Origin: Ligilactobacillus hayakitensis DSM 18933 = JCM 14209
GTDB lineage: Bacteria; Bacillota; Bacilli; Lactobacillales; Lactobacillaceae
DNA: 64,000 nt
Assembly (NCBI RefSeq): GCF_000615845.1
Contig: NZ_BAML01000003.1
Span: 38,708-102,707 of the forward strand
Direction: 5' to 3'
Both the position numbers and the translations under genes were made by a program. Of this stretch, positions 56,486 to 64,000 are shown one piece after another. The notes below the pieces were generated by a model, which did not search any database, had not been told where the DNA came from, and saw only the letters and a program-made list of their open reading frames with translations. Within the stretch, counting starts at the first letter, position 1. The number at the start of each line of letters is the position of its first letter.

Positions 56486-56902
56486 TTACTTAAGGTTAAA
56501 TTCATTTCTAAAAAATAAATAATACATAAAAATAAGTGGTGATAATAAGTAGTAAAAACTAACCTTCAAAAAGCTCCACATCAACGTAAGAAAATAACTT
56601 ACACTCGTACTTTCTTCATCACTATTGGTTTGTTCTAATATAGTTTCTTTTACAGGTTGACTTCTTCTTAATCCACCTTCATTATTTTCATCAATAGCTG
56701 CGATTTTATCTTGGATATTATTTTTATCACTAACATAGTAAAAATAAATATATGGATAAAAAATAACATAATTTGAGATAAAAAAGTAACCTAAGACATA
56801 CTTTAAATTTTCTTCATTACTTATAAATGTAATTAACATCGCAACTAAAAAGACTGGTAAGGATTTAAAAAGAGCTAAAATATAGTTCTTAAATACAATC
56901 AT
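56486..56902 (-). CDS. small membrane protein of unknown function
   Basis: A 138 aa protein I do not recognise. It has two N-terminal helices (about 8-27 and 33-53) with a Tyr/Phe-rich segment, a polar acidic loop (IAAIDENNEGGLRRSQPVKE) and a long C-terminal hydrophobic stretch (about 100-130, rich in Tyr/Phe). GGAG precedes the ATG, 21 bases after uspA, so the two are probably co-transcribed. Confidence 0.6.
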   Translation of the reverse strand: MIVFKNYILALFKSLPVFLVAMLITFISNEENLKYVLGYFFISNYVIFYPYIYFYYVSDKNNIQDKIAAIDENNEGGLRRSQPVKETILEQTNSDEESTSVSYFLTLMWSFLKVSFYYLLSPLIFMYYLFFRNEFNLK

Positions 56903-56923
56903 TAATCAATTCTTCTCCACTAA

Positions 56924-57373
56924 CTATTTAGCAATAATAACATCACATTTTGCAGTCCGAACTACATAATCTGTAACCGAACCAACAAGCATTCTTTCAA
57001 CTACGTTTAACCCAGTTGAACCCATGACAATTAATTGAATTTTATGATCGTTTACAAAATCATTTGCAATAATTGTTTTTGGAGAACCGTAACGAGCATG
57101 AACTGCAACATCATCAACGCCATTTTCCTTCACTGTGTTTTCAAGTTCATCTAAATATTCTTGCACATCTTCAAAAGTTTGATAAATTATATCCCCACTT
57201 AAATCCATAATTCCACCAAATGATGATGAAAATTGCTTCAAATCAATAACATTTAAAATATCTAAATGTCCACCATTTCTTTTCACAATATCAATAGCTT
57301 TCATTAAAGCCTTTTCAGCAGATTTTGATCCATCTACTGGTACAAGGATTTTTTCATATTTTTGTTCTGTCAT
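56924..57373 (-). CDS. universal stress protein UspA family
   Basis: A 149 aa nucleotide-binding protein. The N-terminal EKILVPVDGSKSAEKAL and the C-terminal VMGSTGLNVVERMLVGSVTDYVVR contain the ATP-binding G-2x-G-9x-G(S/T) pattern. The ATG at 57373 is chosen; an in-frame GTG three codons upstream overlaps the ribosome binding site. Confidence 0.93.
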   Translation of the reverse strand: MTEQKYEKILVPVDGSKSAEKALMKAIDIVKRNGGHLDILNVIDLKQFSSSFGGIMDLSGDIIYQTFEDVQEYLDELENTVKENGVDDVAVHARYGSPKTIIANDFVNDHKIQLIVMGSTGLNVVERMLVGSVTDYVVRTAKCDVIIAK

Positions 57374-57463
57374 AATTATCACACTCTCTTTCCTTGATTA
57401 CAGTCTTATTATATCATTTTTAGTTATCATAAATTCAATTTTTACAAAATTTTTACAAAATAA

Positions 57464-57530
57464 AAAAGCCTTCCCTCCCTGAACGAAAGAAAGACTTTAC
57501 TAAAATCTAAAGGGCCATGGTCCCTTCAAA
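57464..57530 (-). terminator. two hairpins downstream of rpmF
   Basis: On the minus strand a stem around GGGACCATGGCCC (57511-57530) is followed by a second helix formed by AAGTCTTTC and GGAAGGCTT and a run of Ts. The second hairpin is the likely terminator. Confidence 0.6.
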
Positions 57531-57549
57531 TTTTAATTTAATGTAGTTA

Positions 57550-57729
57550 TTACTTGTTTACGTTAACTACTTCTTTGTCACCGTAAAAACCACAGCTTGG
57601 GCATACGTGGTGTGACTTACGTAATTCACCACAGTTAGGGCATGCGCTCATGCCAGGAACTTGTAACTTGTAGTGTGTACGACGTAATCTCTTGCGAGTT
57701 TTTGAAGTTCTACGTGCTGGTACTGCCAT
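57550..57729 (-). CDS. rpmF: 50S ribosomal protein L32
   Basis: A 59 aa ribosomal protein, start [22 protein letters not shown]. It keeps all four zinc ligands (CPNC and CPSC), in contrast with L33 in this window, which has only three Cys. Short leader with GGAGG. It follows yceD in the conserved yceD-rpmF order. Confidence 0.97.
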   Translation of the reverse strand: MAVPARRTSKTRKRLRRTHYKLQVPGMSACPNCGELRKSHHVCPSCGFYGDKEVVNVNK

Positions 57730-57788
57730 CTTGACTTAACCTCCCTTTTAAAACATTTAAAATTAAAGAATTCGTATAAAAAGTAATG

Positions 57789-58325
57789 CTACTCTTCGCT
57801 AAAAAAATCCTTTAATTTTGCAAATCTTGGATCTATAGTTTGTGTTCTGTTTTCCCGCTTGGAATCTTCTGTTAATACATCCCAATCATCTCCATTTGGT
57901 AATGGTTGGTCTGAAGAAGCTTCTTTCGCTGACAAAACTTGCATAGGAATTTGTAACAAGATATTATCTTCAATGACTTTGTTTAAATCTAAGATATCGT
58001 CTTCAAGAATGATGACAACATCTGTATTTTCAAACTCTGACATATCAGGTTGATGATGACTTAAATAATGTTCCGTTACATCAAAGTTTAACGTGATTTC
58101 AACCGGCTCAAACGAACGGGTTGATGGTAAAACCAAATCACAACTTACCTTATAGTATCCTAAAACACCAAGCTCATCAACAGAAAATAAACCATCAACT
58201 TTAACTGGTTTAACATCAATTAAATCAGGTCTAAGTTCTTTTAGATCTGAACTCAAATCAAGCGTTTCATTAAAACTTATTGGTTCAATACTCGCTTGAT
58301 TAAGTTCTTTTAATGACCATTTCAT
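57789..58325 (-). CDS. yceD: DUF177 family protein (YceD)
   Basis: A 178 aa cytosolic protein of the YceD family, linked with 23S rRNA accumulation in bacteria and plants. The characteristic beta-rich core LPSTRSFEPVEITLNFDVTEHYL and the C-terminal tail DPRFAKLKDFF are clear. Start: ATG with GGGAGG at 8 bases (MKWSLKELNQ); an upstream in-frame codon lacks a site. Confidence 0.9.
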   Translation of the reverse strand: MKWSLKELNQASIEPISFNETLDLSSDLKELRPDLIDVKPVKVDGLFSVDELGVLGYYKVSCDLVLPSTRSFEPVEITLNFDVTEHYLSHHQPDMSEFENTDVVIILEDDILDLNKVIEDNILLQIPMQVLSAKEASSDQPLPNGDDWDVLTEDSKRENRTQTIDPRFAKLKDFFSEE

Positions 58326-58402
58326 GTTATATTCCTCCCAATGCAACAATCTTGATTATATCTTTATATTTCAACTTTGTCAATGTTTTTTCCTTGACAC
58401 CT

Positions 58403-59545
58403 TTATTTTATCATTAGTGGAGCGCGCTTTAGATCTTGCTGTACCCCTGTTACTAAACTATACACTTTTCCAGTGCGATAATTTACGGCATATTTGCCGT
58501 CTTTATCATCCTGAGAAATTTTTGTATACATAGTATAATTTAATTGTTTTTTTGCAGTATTTAATACTTTTCTTCCTTTAGAAGTAAAACCTAAAAGACG
58601 ATAAAATGGCACTTTTTCATACGCCTGTACTTCTGTTTTCTTTAAATCAATTAATATGCTACTTGCAATTCGGGTTAAGCGTGTATACGTAAAGCGTTTT
58701 GATTTTACTTTTTGAAGCCATGTTTCAAAAGTTGTTTCTTTAGGAAGTTCATTTGCATATTTAACTAGTCTATTTTCAATTCCTTCAACTACGCCTGAAA
58801 TTTTTTTTAATTCATTTAAATCAGTTGTTATTAATTTATATCTTAAATATGGCCATAAATCTTCCCAGGATACCTTTTGTAAATTATCATAAGTTACATT
58901 TTGGGGTACATACTTTGCAATCGGCTCATCGCTTTGAAATAAAGCATGTCGGATTGCCGTTGCACTTGCTATTTCACCTTTATCTGGTAAAAAAGCATCA
59001 TGATATTCTGCGTTAATTCTTTGAATCGGAACTAATTTAATCTTAGCCTTAAATTTTAAAACTGCCTTAGCATAAGATAAGCCTAACAAATCATTAGGAT
59101 TAGTTAAATCGTGACCGATTTTTTCACTCACAGCATTTTGTATTTGCTTTGCAAATGAACTATCGTATTCCTTGAATTTTGACGTATCTAAATTTCTAAT
59201 TTTTTGTGCATAATCTAGAAAATCATATTCTGAATGCTCTGCTCCAAAATAAAGTTCATCTACTCCAAAATCCATTAAAGTTCTAATTCCTGCTTCAGCA
59301 AATTTATCTGCAGATTGCAATGAACCTTCCACCGGTATTTCTAAAACAACATCTACTCCATTTTTTAATGCTACTTCAGTCCTAACCCACTTATCAAAAA
59401 TCGCTGGTTCGCCGCGTTGAAGTAAGTTTCCACTCATAGCAACAACAAGCATTGCTTCTGGATTATTTTGCTTAACCTGTAAAATTTGGTGTAGATGCCC
59501 GTTATGAAATGGATTATATTCAGCAATTATTCCAATAACTTTCAT
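58403..59545 (-). CDS. tmcAL: tRNA(Met) cytidine acetate ligase TmcAL
   Basis: A 380 aa nucleotidyltransferase-fold enzyme that acetylates the wobble cytidine of elongator tRNA-Met in Firmicutes, formerly called YlbM. Start GIIAEYNPFHNGHLHQI contains the HxGH-type motif; the VAMSGNLLQRGEPAIFDKW region and the SATAIRHALF block follow. It follows yqeM by 9 bases. Confidence 0.95.
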   Translation of the reverse strand: MKVIGIIAEYNPFHNGHLHQILQVKQNNPEAMLVVAMSGNLLQRGEPAIFDKWVRTEVALKNGVDVVLEIPVEGSLQSADKFAEAGIRTLMDFGVDELYFGAEHSEYDFLDYAQKIRNLDTSKFKEYDSSFAKQIQNAVSEKIGHDLTNPNDLLGLSYAKAVLKFKAKIKLVPIQRINAEYHDAFLPDKGEIASATAIRHALFQSDEPIAKYVPQNVTYDNLQKVSWEDLWPYLRYKLITTDLNELKKISGVVEGIENRLVKYANELPKETTFETWLQKVKSKRFTYTRLTRIASSILIDLKKTEVQAYEKVPFYRLLGFTSKGRKVLNTAKKQLNYTMYTKISQDDKDGKYAVNYRTGKVYSLVTGVQQDLKRAPLMIK

Positions 59546-59554
59546 CTAACAATC

Positions 59555-60286
59555 CTACTTTCTGCATTCAAAAAACCAACGTTCATCGTTTTTTTGAGCT
59601 TCCTTATTTCCAAAATCTGACGTAACGGTTACATTTTTAAAACCAGCTTTTTTTAAAGCTGCTTGATATTTTTCAATTGGATAAGTTCTTTCATGATGTA
59701 ATTCTGATAACCGATTATATGTTCCAGCTTCATTTTTGATTAAAAAGGTTAAATCATGCTCCACACTATGCTCTTGATTTCCTTCATATGAGGTCCAAAC
59801 AAATATTTGTTCATCATCTACATAGTTATACATATATCCTGGATAAACAATGTCCGTTTTAAATGGGCTTATTACATCAAATAAAAAAACTCCATTATCC
59901 AAAAGATGTTCATAAACTTGTTTAAACACTTCTTCAATTTGTTGAATATTTTCTAAATAACATAATGAATCAGCAAAACAAGTAATTACATCATACTTTT
60001 CAAGTTCACTTAAATCTAACATATTTCCTTGAATTAAATTTAAAGCTAACCCTTTGTTTCTAGCATGATAATCAGCAATCGATAACATCTCTTCTGATAA
60101 ATCAAACCCTTCGACCCGGTATCCTTTTTCTAATAACTGTACAGTAAAACGCCCAGATCCACAGGCTAGATCTAAGACGTTACTTTCTTTATTAAATTTA
60201 AAATTCTGAAAATATTTTAACCAATTTTCATACATTTCGGAATCGAACAATTGATCATATAATTGAGCAAAAGTCGTATAAATCAT
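59555..60286 (-). CDS. yqeM: class I SAM-dependent methyltransferase (YqeM)
   Basis: A 243 aa methyltransferase. SAM motif VLDLACGSGRFTVQLLEKG lies near residue 38, with FDLSEEMLSIAD and TCFADSLCYL later. The substrate is unknown. The ATG overlaps the rsfS stop by one base (TAATG), in line with translational coupling. Position is the same as in Bacillus. Confidence 0.92.
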   Translation of the reverse strand: MIYTTFAQLYDQLFDSEMYENWLKYFQNFKFNKESNVLDLACGSGRFTVQLLEKGYRVEGFDLSEEMLSIADYHARNKGLALNLIQGNMLDLSELEKYDVITCFADSLCYLENIQQIEEVFKQVYEHLLDNGVFLFDVISPFKTDIVYPGYMYNYVDDEQIFVWTSYEGNQEHSVEHDLTFLIKNEAGTYNRLSELHHERTYPIEKYQAALKKAGFKNVTVTSDFGNKEAQKNDERWFFECRK

Positions 60287-60639
60287 TACTTAGTCCATTC
60301 CTCAATATTAACTAATGGAGCTTCAGACCATAATTTTTCTAAATTATAGAATTGACGTGTTTCTTCTTTAAATACATGAACCACAACGTCTTCTAAGTCA
60401 ATAAGTACCCATGATGCCCCATCTTTTCCTTCGATATCACGAACATCTCCACCAGCTTCTAATACTTGTTCTCGAATTTCGTCTGAAATCGCTTTAACTT
60501 GACGTTCAGATCCCCCTTGAGTAATTACAAAATAATCAGCTAATAAGCTAATTCCTTGCACATCTAAAGCAACTGTATCTTCAGCACGCTTTGAATCTGC
60601 TGCTTTTACTACTAATTCTAAAAGTTGTTTACTATCCAT
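60286..60639 (-). CDS. rsfS: ribosomal silencing factor RsfS
   Basis: A 117 aa protein that binds L14 and blocks subunit joining in starvation. The GISLLADYFVITQGGSERQVKAISDEI and DGASWVLIDLEDVVVHVFKEETRQFYNLEKLW parts are highly conserved. Start: ATG with AAGGAG 7 bases upstream (MDSKQLL); a longer in-frame ATG is not supported. Confidence 0.96.
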   Translation of the reverse strand: MDSKQLLELVVKAADSKRAEDTVALDVQGISLLADYFVITQGGSERQVKAISDEIREQVLEAGGDVRDIEGKDGASWVLIDLEDVVVHVFKEETRQFYNLEKLWSEAPLVNIEEWTK

Positions 60640-60649
60640 ACTTTTCTCC

Positions 60650-61247
60650 TTACTTTCCTGCAACCCATTGATTATAAGTTAAAATTGCCGCAGGATATAT
60701 AACTTTATTATTTTCCATTAAAAATTGCAACGTATGTTTTGTTTCAAAAGAGACTGCCGCTTTTAAATTTTCGGCCGCAATTAGACGCGCTTCTTTTACG
60801 CCTGGAAAATCGCGTCCCTCTTCGATATAATCCGCAACATATACAATTTGGTCTAACGTTGTCATTTCAATATCACCAACAGTATGTCTTCTTACGGCAT
60901 TTAAAATTTCTTCATCCTCAATCCCTAATTCAGTTTTGATAAATTCAGCGCCGACAACCCCGTGCCAAATAAAATTATTCCAATTTAACAAATCAGACGA
61001 TAAATTAAATTTTAAAATTGCCTCTTTAAATTCTTGATCAGTGCGTTCTTTGGCATAATCATGAACTAACGCTGCAATACTAGCTTTTTCTAAACTATAG
61101 TTATTTTTTTGTGCTAAATCAATCGCACTTTTTTTCAACACCTAAAATATGTTGAAATCTCTTGGAACTCACAGCTTGTTTAATTTTTGAAATTAAATCT
61201 GCTCTTGTCCCTGAATAAATGTTACTTGTATAAACTATATTAGTCAC
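60650..61247 (-). pseudogene. yqeK: YqeK HD-domain nucleotide hydrolase, one-base frameshift
   Basis: Family members hydrolyse diadenosine tetraphosphate. A GTG at 61247 with AAGGA upstream starts a 38-codon frame ending RFQHILGVEK, after which a shifted frame continues SAIDLAQKNNYSLEKASIAALVHDYAK (HD motif) to FIWHGVVGAEF and ADYIEEGRDFPGV. Removing one A from the seven-A run at 61129-61135 joins them into a 198 aa protein of family-like length. All metal-binding His/Asp are intact. It overlaps nadD by 8 bases. Confidence 0.9.
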
Positions 61248-61869
61248 GATAAAGTCCTTCTTTTTCTATAAATTTCTCAACTTTTTCATCAACTAAATAT
61301 TTGATAGATACGCCATTTTTTACTTTTTTTCGAATTTTAGTTGAACTAATATCAATCATTGGAATATCCACCCACACAATTGGATAAATACTTTCTTTAC
61401 GATATCCTAAGCGTTCAACTCCTACAAAATGAACTAAATTGATTAATTTATCAATTTGATACCAAGTATGAAGATAATCTACCATATCTCCACCGATAAT
61501 AAAATAGTATTCATTTTCAGGATTCTTTTCTTTAAGTTCTTTAATTGTATCATAGGTATAACTCTTACCACCGCGAAGCAATTCGATGTTATCTACGTGG
61601 AAATTTGGATTACTTTGAGTACTTAATCTAGTCATTTCCAAGCGCATTTGCGCATTGATTGTCTTTTTTTGATTTGCGTGAGGCGGTACATTATCTGGAA
61701 TAAACAATATTTCATCCAAATTAAGTTGACTTAGTACTTGTTGGGCAATTATCATATGCCCTAAATGGGGCGGATTAAATGTCCCTCCCATAATTCCAAC
61801 TCTTTTTTTAGTATTTGTTACTTTGATTTGTGGTAAAGTTTTAACTTCTGGAATCTTAATTGTTTTCAC
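61240..61869 (-). CDS. nadD: nicotinate-nucleotide adenylyltransferase
   Basis: A 209 aa enzyme converting nicotinate mononucleotide to deamido-NAD. GIMGGTFNPPHLGHMIIAQQ includes the HxGH motif; ISSTKIRKKVKNG the C-terminal SxTxxR-like site. It starts at GTG; the site upstream is weak (GGTAAC), so the exact start is not certain. The N-terminal 25 residues are longer than in Bacillus. Confidence 0.95.
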   Translation of the reverse strand: MKTIKIPEVKTLPQIKVTNTKKRVGIMGGTFNPPHLGHMIIAQQVLSQLNLDEILFIPDNVPPHANQKKTINAQMRLEMTRLSTQSNPNFHVDNIELLRGGKSYTYDTIKELKEKNPENEYYFIIGGDMVDYLHTWYQIDKLINLVHFVGVERLGYRKESIYPIVWVDIPMIDISSTKIRKKVKNGVSIKYLVDEKVEKFIEKEGLYRD

Positions 61870-61886
61870 GTTACCGATACCGGTCC

Positions 61887-62198
61887 TTAAATTGATTTTA
61901 CTTCATCAGAAATTTGACGATGTTTTTGGCTACTTGAAACCTTAAATAATACTAAGACATTTCCGATGATTTGCACTACATTAATTGAACTATTTTCTTC
62001 AATAAACGCTTTAAGTTCATCAGTTTCAACAAGTGAGTTTTGCAAAATATTAACCTTAATCAATTCACGTCTATCAAGGGCCTTATCTACTTCTTCTAAC
62101 CAAATTTCTGAAAATCCATCCTTTCCTACTTGAAAAATTGGATTTAAACCATGGGCTTTACTTCTCAAAAAACGCTTTTGCTTTCCTCTTAAATTCAT
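61887..62198 (-). CDS. yhbY: CRM-domain RNA-binding protein YhbY
   Basis: A 103 aa protein, LRGKQKRFLRSKAHGLNPIFQVGKDGFSE at the start and VLVLFKVSSSQKHR near the end. It binds the 50S precursor. It lies between yqeH and nadD as usual. Confidence 0.96.
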   Translation of the reverse strand: MNLRGKQKRFLRSKAHGLNPIFQVGKDGFSEIWLEEVDKALDRRELIKVNILQNSLVETDELKAFIEENSSINVVQIIGNVLVLFKVSSSQKHRQISDEVKSI

Positions 62199-62221
62199 TA
62201 TTTTTCACCTCTCAATTTGCT

Positions 62222-63337
62222 TTATACCATTGCTCTTCTGACAACTACACTTACACCTTTTGGTGCCCAACCTGCAACAATCGTATTTTCTTTGACTGTA
62301 ATCCATCCTAGTCCAGAAAATACAATGTCACTTTTTTCTGTAATTTTAAATTCAAATCGGACTAATTCTGGAAAATCATTCATTTCATCATTATATGGAG
62401 GTTGTAATAATCCACCTGCATGTTTTTCATAAAACTTATCTGCATTTTCAGTTTTTGTTCGATGCAACATTAAATCATTATCTAAATATGCTACAACGCC
62501 TGTTTTTCCACCTGAGATATAATCAAATCGAGCTAAGGCCCCCAAAAAAATAGTTTGGCCTTCATTTAGTTGATATACTTTTGGCTTAATTTCTTTTTTT
62601 GGACTAGCAAACTTCAATGATTTCCCTTTCAAGAAATGGGCCATTTGATAATTATGGATGATTCCTGGTGTATCAATTAAATTCTTATCATCATCAAAAG
62701 GAATCTCAATCTTATCTAAAGTTGTTCCTGGAAAGCGTGAAGTTGTAATTAATTCATTAATTCCAGTTTGTTGTTGAATTATTTTATTGATTAATGTTGA
62801 CTTTCCAACATTAGTTACACCCACAACATAAACATCTCGGCCTTTGCGATATTTGTTAATCAAATCTAACAACTCATCAACTTCATAGCCTTTGCTAGCA
62901 CTTGTAAGCATAACATCAACCGGACGTAATCCTTGTTTATTTGCCTCTTGTCTAAGCCAGTCTTTTACTTTACTTCGCTTAACTGACTTTGGTAGTAAAT
63001 CGACTTTATTTCCAACTAATAGAATCTCATTATCCCCAACGAATCTATGTAACCCTGGAATAATTGATCCGTTAAAATCAAAAATATCAATTACATTCAC
63101 AATTAAAGCGTCGGATGAGCCAATTTGATTTAATAATCTTAAAAAATCGTCATCTGTTAGGCTAACATCGGCAATTTCATTATAGTGGCGCAAGCGAAAA
63201 CAACGTTGACAATATAATTCATCTGTTTCCAAACCTTTTTCAATTGCAGATTGAGGTGTATAACCTAGTTCATCTTTATTTTCACTTTGAATTTTTGATC
63301 CACAGCCGATACAAAATAATTCTTCGTTATTTTCCAT
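62222..63337 (-). CDS. yqeH: ribosome biogenesis GTPase YqeH
   Basis: A 371 aa circularly permuted GTPase needed for 30S assembly. The N-terminal zinc finger (FCIGCGSKIQ, YCQRCFRL) is followed by permuted G motifs: VGNKVDLLPKS, then GVTNVGKSTLINKI, DTPG. It overlaps yqeG by 11 bases. Confidence 0.96.
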   Translation of the reverse strand: MENNEELFCIGCGSKIQSENKDELGYTPQSAIEKGLETDELYCQRCFRLRHYNEIADVSLTDDDFLRLLNQIGSSDALIVNVIDIFDFNGSIIPGLHRFVGDNEILLVGNKVDLLPKSVKRSKVKDWLRQEANKQGLRPVDVMLTSASKGYEVDELLDLINKYRKGRDVYVVGVTNVGKSTLINKIIQQQTGINELITTSRFPGTTLDKIEIPFDDDKNLIDTPGIIHNYQMAHFLKGKSLKFASPKKEIKPKVYQLNEGQTIFLGALARFDYISGGKTGVVAYLDNDLMLHRTKTENADKFYEKHAGGLLQPPYNDEMNDFPELVRFEFKITEKSDIVFSGLGWITVKENTIVAGWAPKGVSVVVRRAMV

Positions 63338-63866
63338 TCTTTAATGATCGCTCCCAATTTTTTGATAATCTATTTTTTTTATATAAATGTTTCTTAATGA
63401 TTCCTTCGATAAAACGATTAGGTTTAGTATTCCAAGCATCACTTTGAACAATTGGTTTTACCAAAATACTCCGAATTTTAGTATGATTTGCAGCCAAAAC
63501 ATCAGTCATCAGCTGGTCCCCAACTAAAATAACTTCATCTTTATTTAATTTATAGCGTTTCAATGCAACGTTAATCCCACGCCCCAGTGGCTTAAGCGCT
63601 CTAGACACAAAAGGAAGATCAAAAGACTCAACCGCCTTTTTCACTCGGTTATGATTATTATTTGAAACAACTACTACCGGAATTCCTTCGTTTTTCATCA
63701 CTTCTAACCATTCTCGTAATTCAGGGGTCCCGTTAGGATTATTCCATGCAATCAAAGTATTATCTAAATCTGTTAGAATCACTTTAATTCCATTTTTTTT
63801 AATATCACTTGGAGTTAAATCATAAATTGATTCTAATTGCCAAGTAGGTATAAATCTTTTAAACAT
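63327..63866 (-). CDS. yqeG: YqeG family HAD IIIA-type phosphatase
   Basis: A 179 aa HAD-superfamily phosphatase. Catalytic Asp pair in LTDLDNTLIAWN near residue 33; VVSNNNHNRV is motif II and VGDQLMTDVLAAN motif III/IV. It is the first visible gene of the yqe operon. Natural substrate is unknown; some relatives dephosphorylate phosphatidylglycerophosphate. Confidence 0.94.
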   Translation of the reverse strand: MFKRFIPTWQLESIYDLTPSDIKKNGIKVILTDLDNTLIAWNNPNGTPELREWLEVMKNEGIPVVVVSNNNHNRVKKAVESFDLPFVSRALKPLGRGINVALKRYKLNKDEVILVGDQLMTDVLAANHTKIRSILVKPIVQSDAWNTKPNRFIEGIIKKHLYKKNRLSKNWERSLKNGK

Positions 63867-63960
63867 GTATAATCTACTCCTAAAATATCATAGTATTATT
63901 ATAGCATATAAATAATATATGCTTGTCGTATAAGTAAATAAATCCAAATAAAATTGCATA

Positions 63961-63986
63961 AAAAAAAGACCGGGAAACCGATCTTT
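63961..63986 (-). terminator. terminator of the next gene upstream, beyond the window
   Basis: On the minus strand AAAGATCGG and CCGGTCTTT pair around TTTC and are followed by Ts. It should belong to a minus-strand gene starting beyond 64000. The 94 bases between it and yqeG are AT-rich and probably contain the yqeG promoter. Confidence 0.8.
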
Positions 63987-64000
63987 CTGTTTAAACAAAA

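Noticed and set aside
57511..57530. Palindrome with CCATGG as operator site
   Set aside because: It lies downstream of rpmF among terminator structures, so it is more simply part of the 3' hairpins.

Overview
The window is AT-rich chromosomal DNA of a Gram-positive, low-GC bacterium, almost certainly a member of the Lactobacillaceae (order Lactobacillales). The evidence is the gene content and order: recN-argR-tlyA-ispA-xseBA-folD-nusB-asp23-efp; mutS2-cvpA-zapA-yrzB-ruvX-ireB; yqeG-yqeH-yhbY-nadD-yqeK-rsfS-yqeM; a mevalonate-pathway HMG-CoA synthase; a long (341 aa) EF-Ts; an OatA-type O-acetyltransferase; and an isoleucine 2-epimerase of the lactobacillus type. Nearly everything is on the minus strand. 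I cannot name the species.

Layout. 1-2.2 kb: glucokinase, YqgQ, rhomboid protease and L33. 2.3-7.2 kb: an accessory envelope-like block made of a Lys/Ser-rich membrane-anchored protein, a 745 aa coiled-coil protein with a SEC10/PgrA-like centre but no export signals, and a DUF2207 membrane protein. 7.3-8.5 kb: scar of a mobile element (two small accessory genes, one frameshifted, and a decayed tyrosine recombinase). 8.6-12.7 kb: tsf/rpsB, a GIY-YIG protein, TrmN6, PlsC and YneF. 12.8-21 kb: DNA repair, isoprenoid and one-carbon genes through efp. 21-23.4 kb: three unrecognised genes in an operon. 23.4-28.2 kb: mvaS, acyP, yidC and an OmpR-type two-component system. 28.4-31.9 kb: tRNA-Arg(TCT), purB, tRNA-Glu(CTC), rdgB and yslB. 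32-41.2 kb: trxA, mutS2 operon, apt, recJ, an SDR protein and RNase Z. 41.3-47.7 kb: a small conserved ORF, oatA, obgE, uvrC, a 47 aa protein and ysxC. 47.8-53.3 kb: alaS behind a T-box leader, a CshB-like helicase and nrnA. 53.5-57.4 kb: isoleucine 2-epimerase with an amino-acid permease, then a membrane protein and a universal stress protein. 57.5-64 kb: rpmF, yceD, tmcAL and the yqe ribosome-assembly/NAD operon.

Working together: most genes serve translation (rpsB, tsf, efp, alaS, L32, L33, obgE, ysxC, yqeH, rsfS, yhbY), genome maintenance (recN, xseAB, recJ, mutS2, uvrC, ruvX, nrnA) and cell-envelope biogenesis (ispA, mvaS, plsC, yidC, oatA). The clearest specialised pair is the epimerase/permease operon.

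The most striking sequence-level pattern is that five genes (7712-8181, purB, rdgB, 41357-41643, yqeK) are each broken by exactly one base in an A/T homopolymer. This looks more like assembly/sequencing indels, or possibly mismatch-repair loss, than five independent gene losses. I found no CRISPR array, no intact insertion sequence or prophage, and no convincing wholly new system. The best candidates for unexplored biology are the apparently cytosolic PgrA-like protein with its neighbours and the three-gene operon at 21-23.4 kb.
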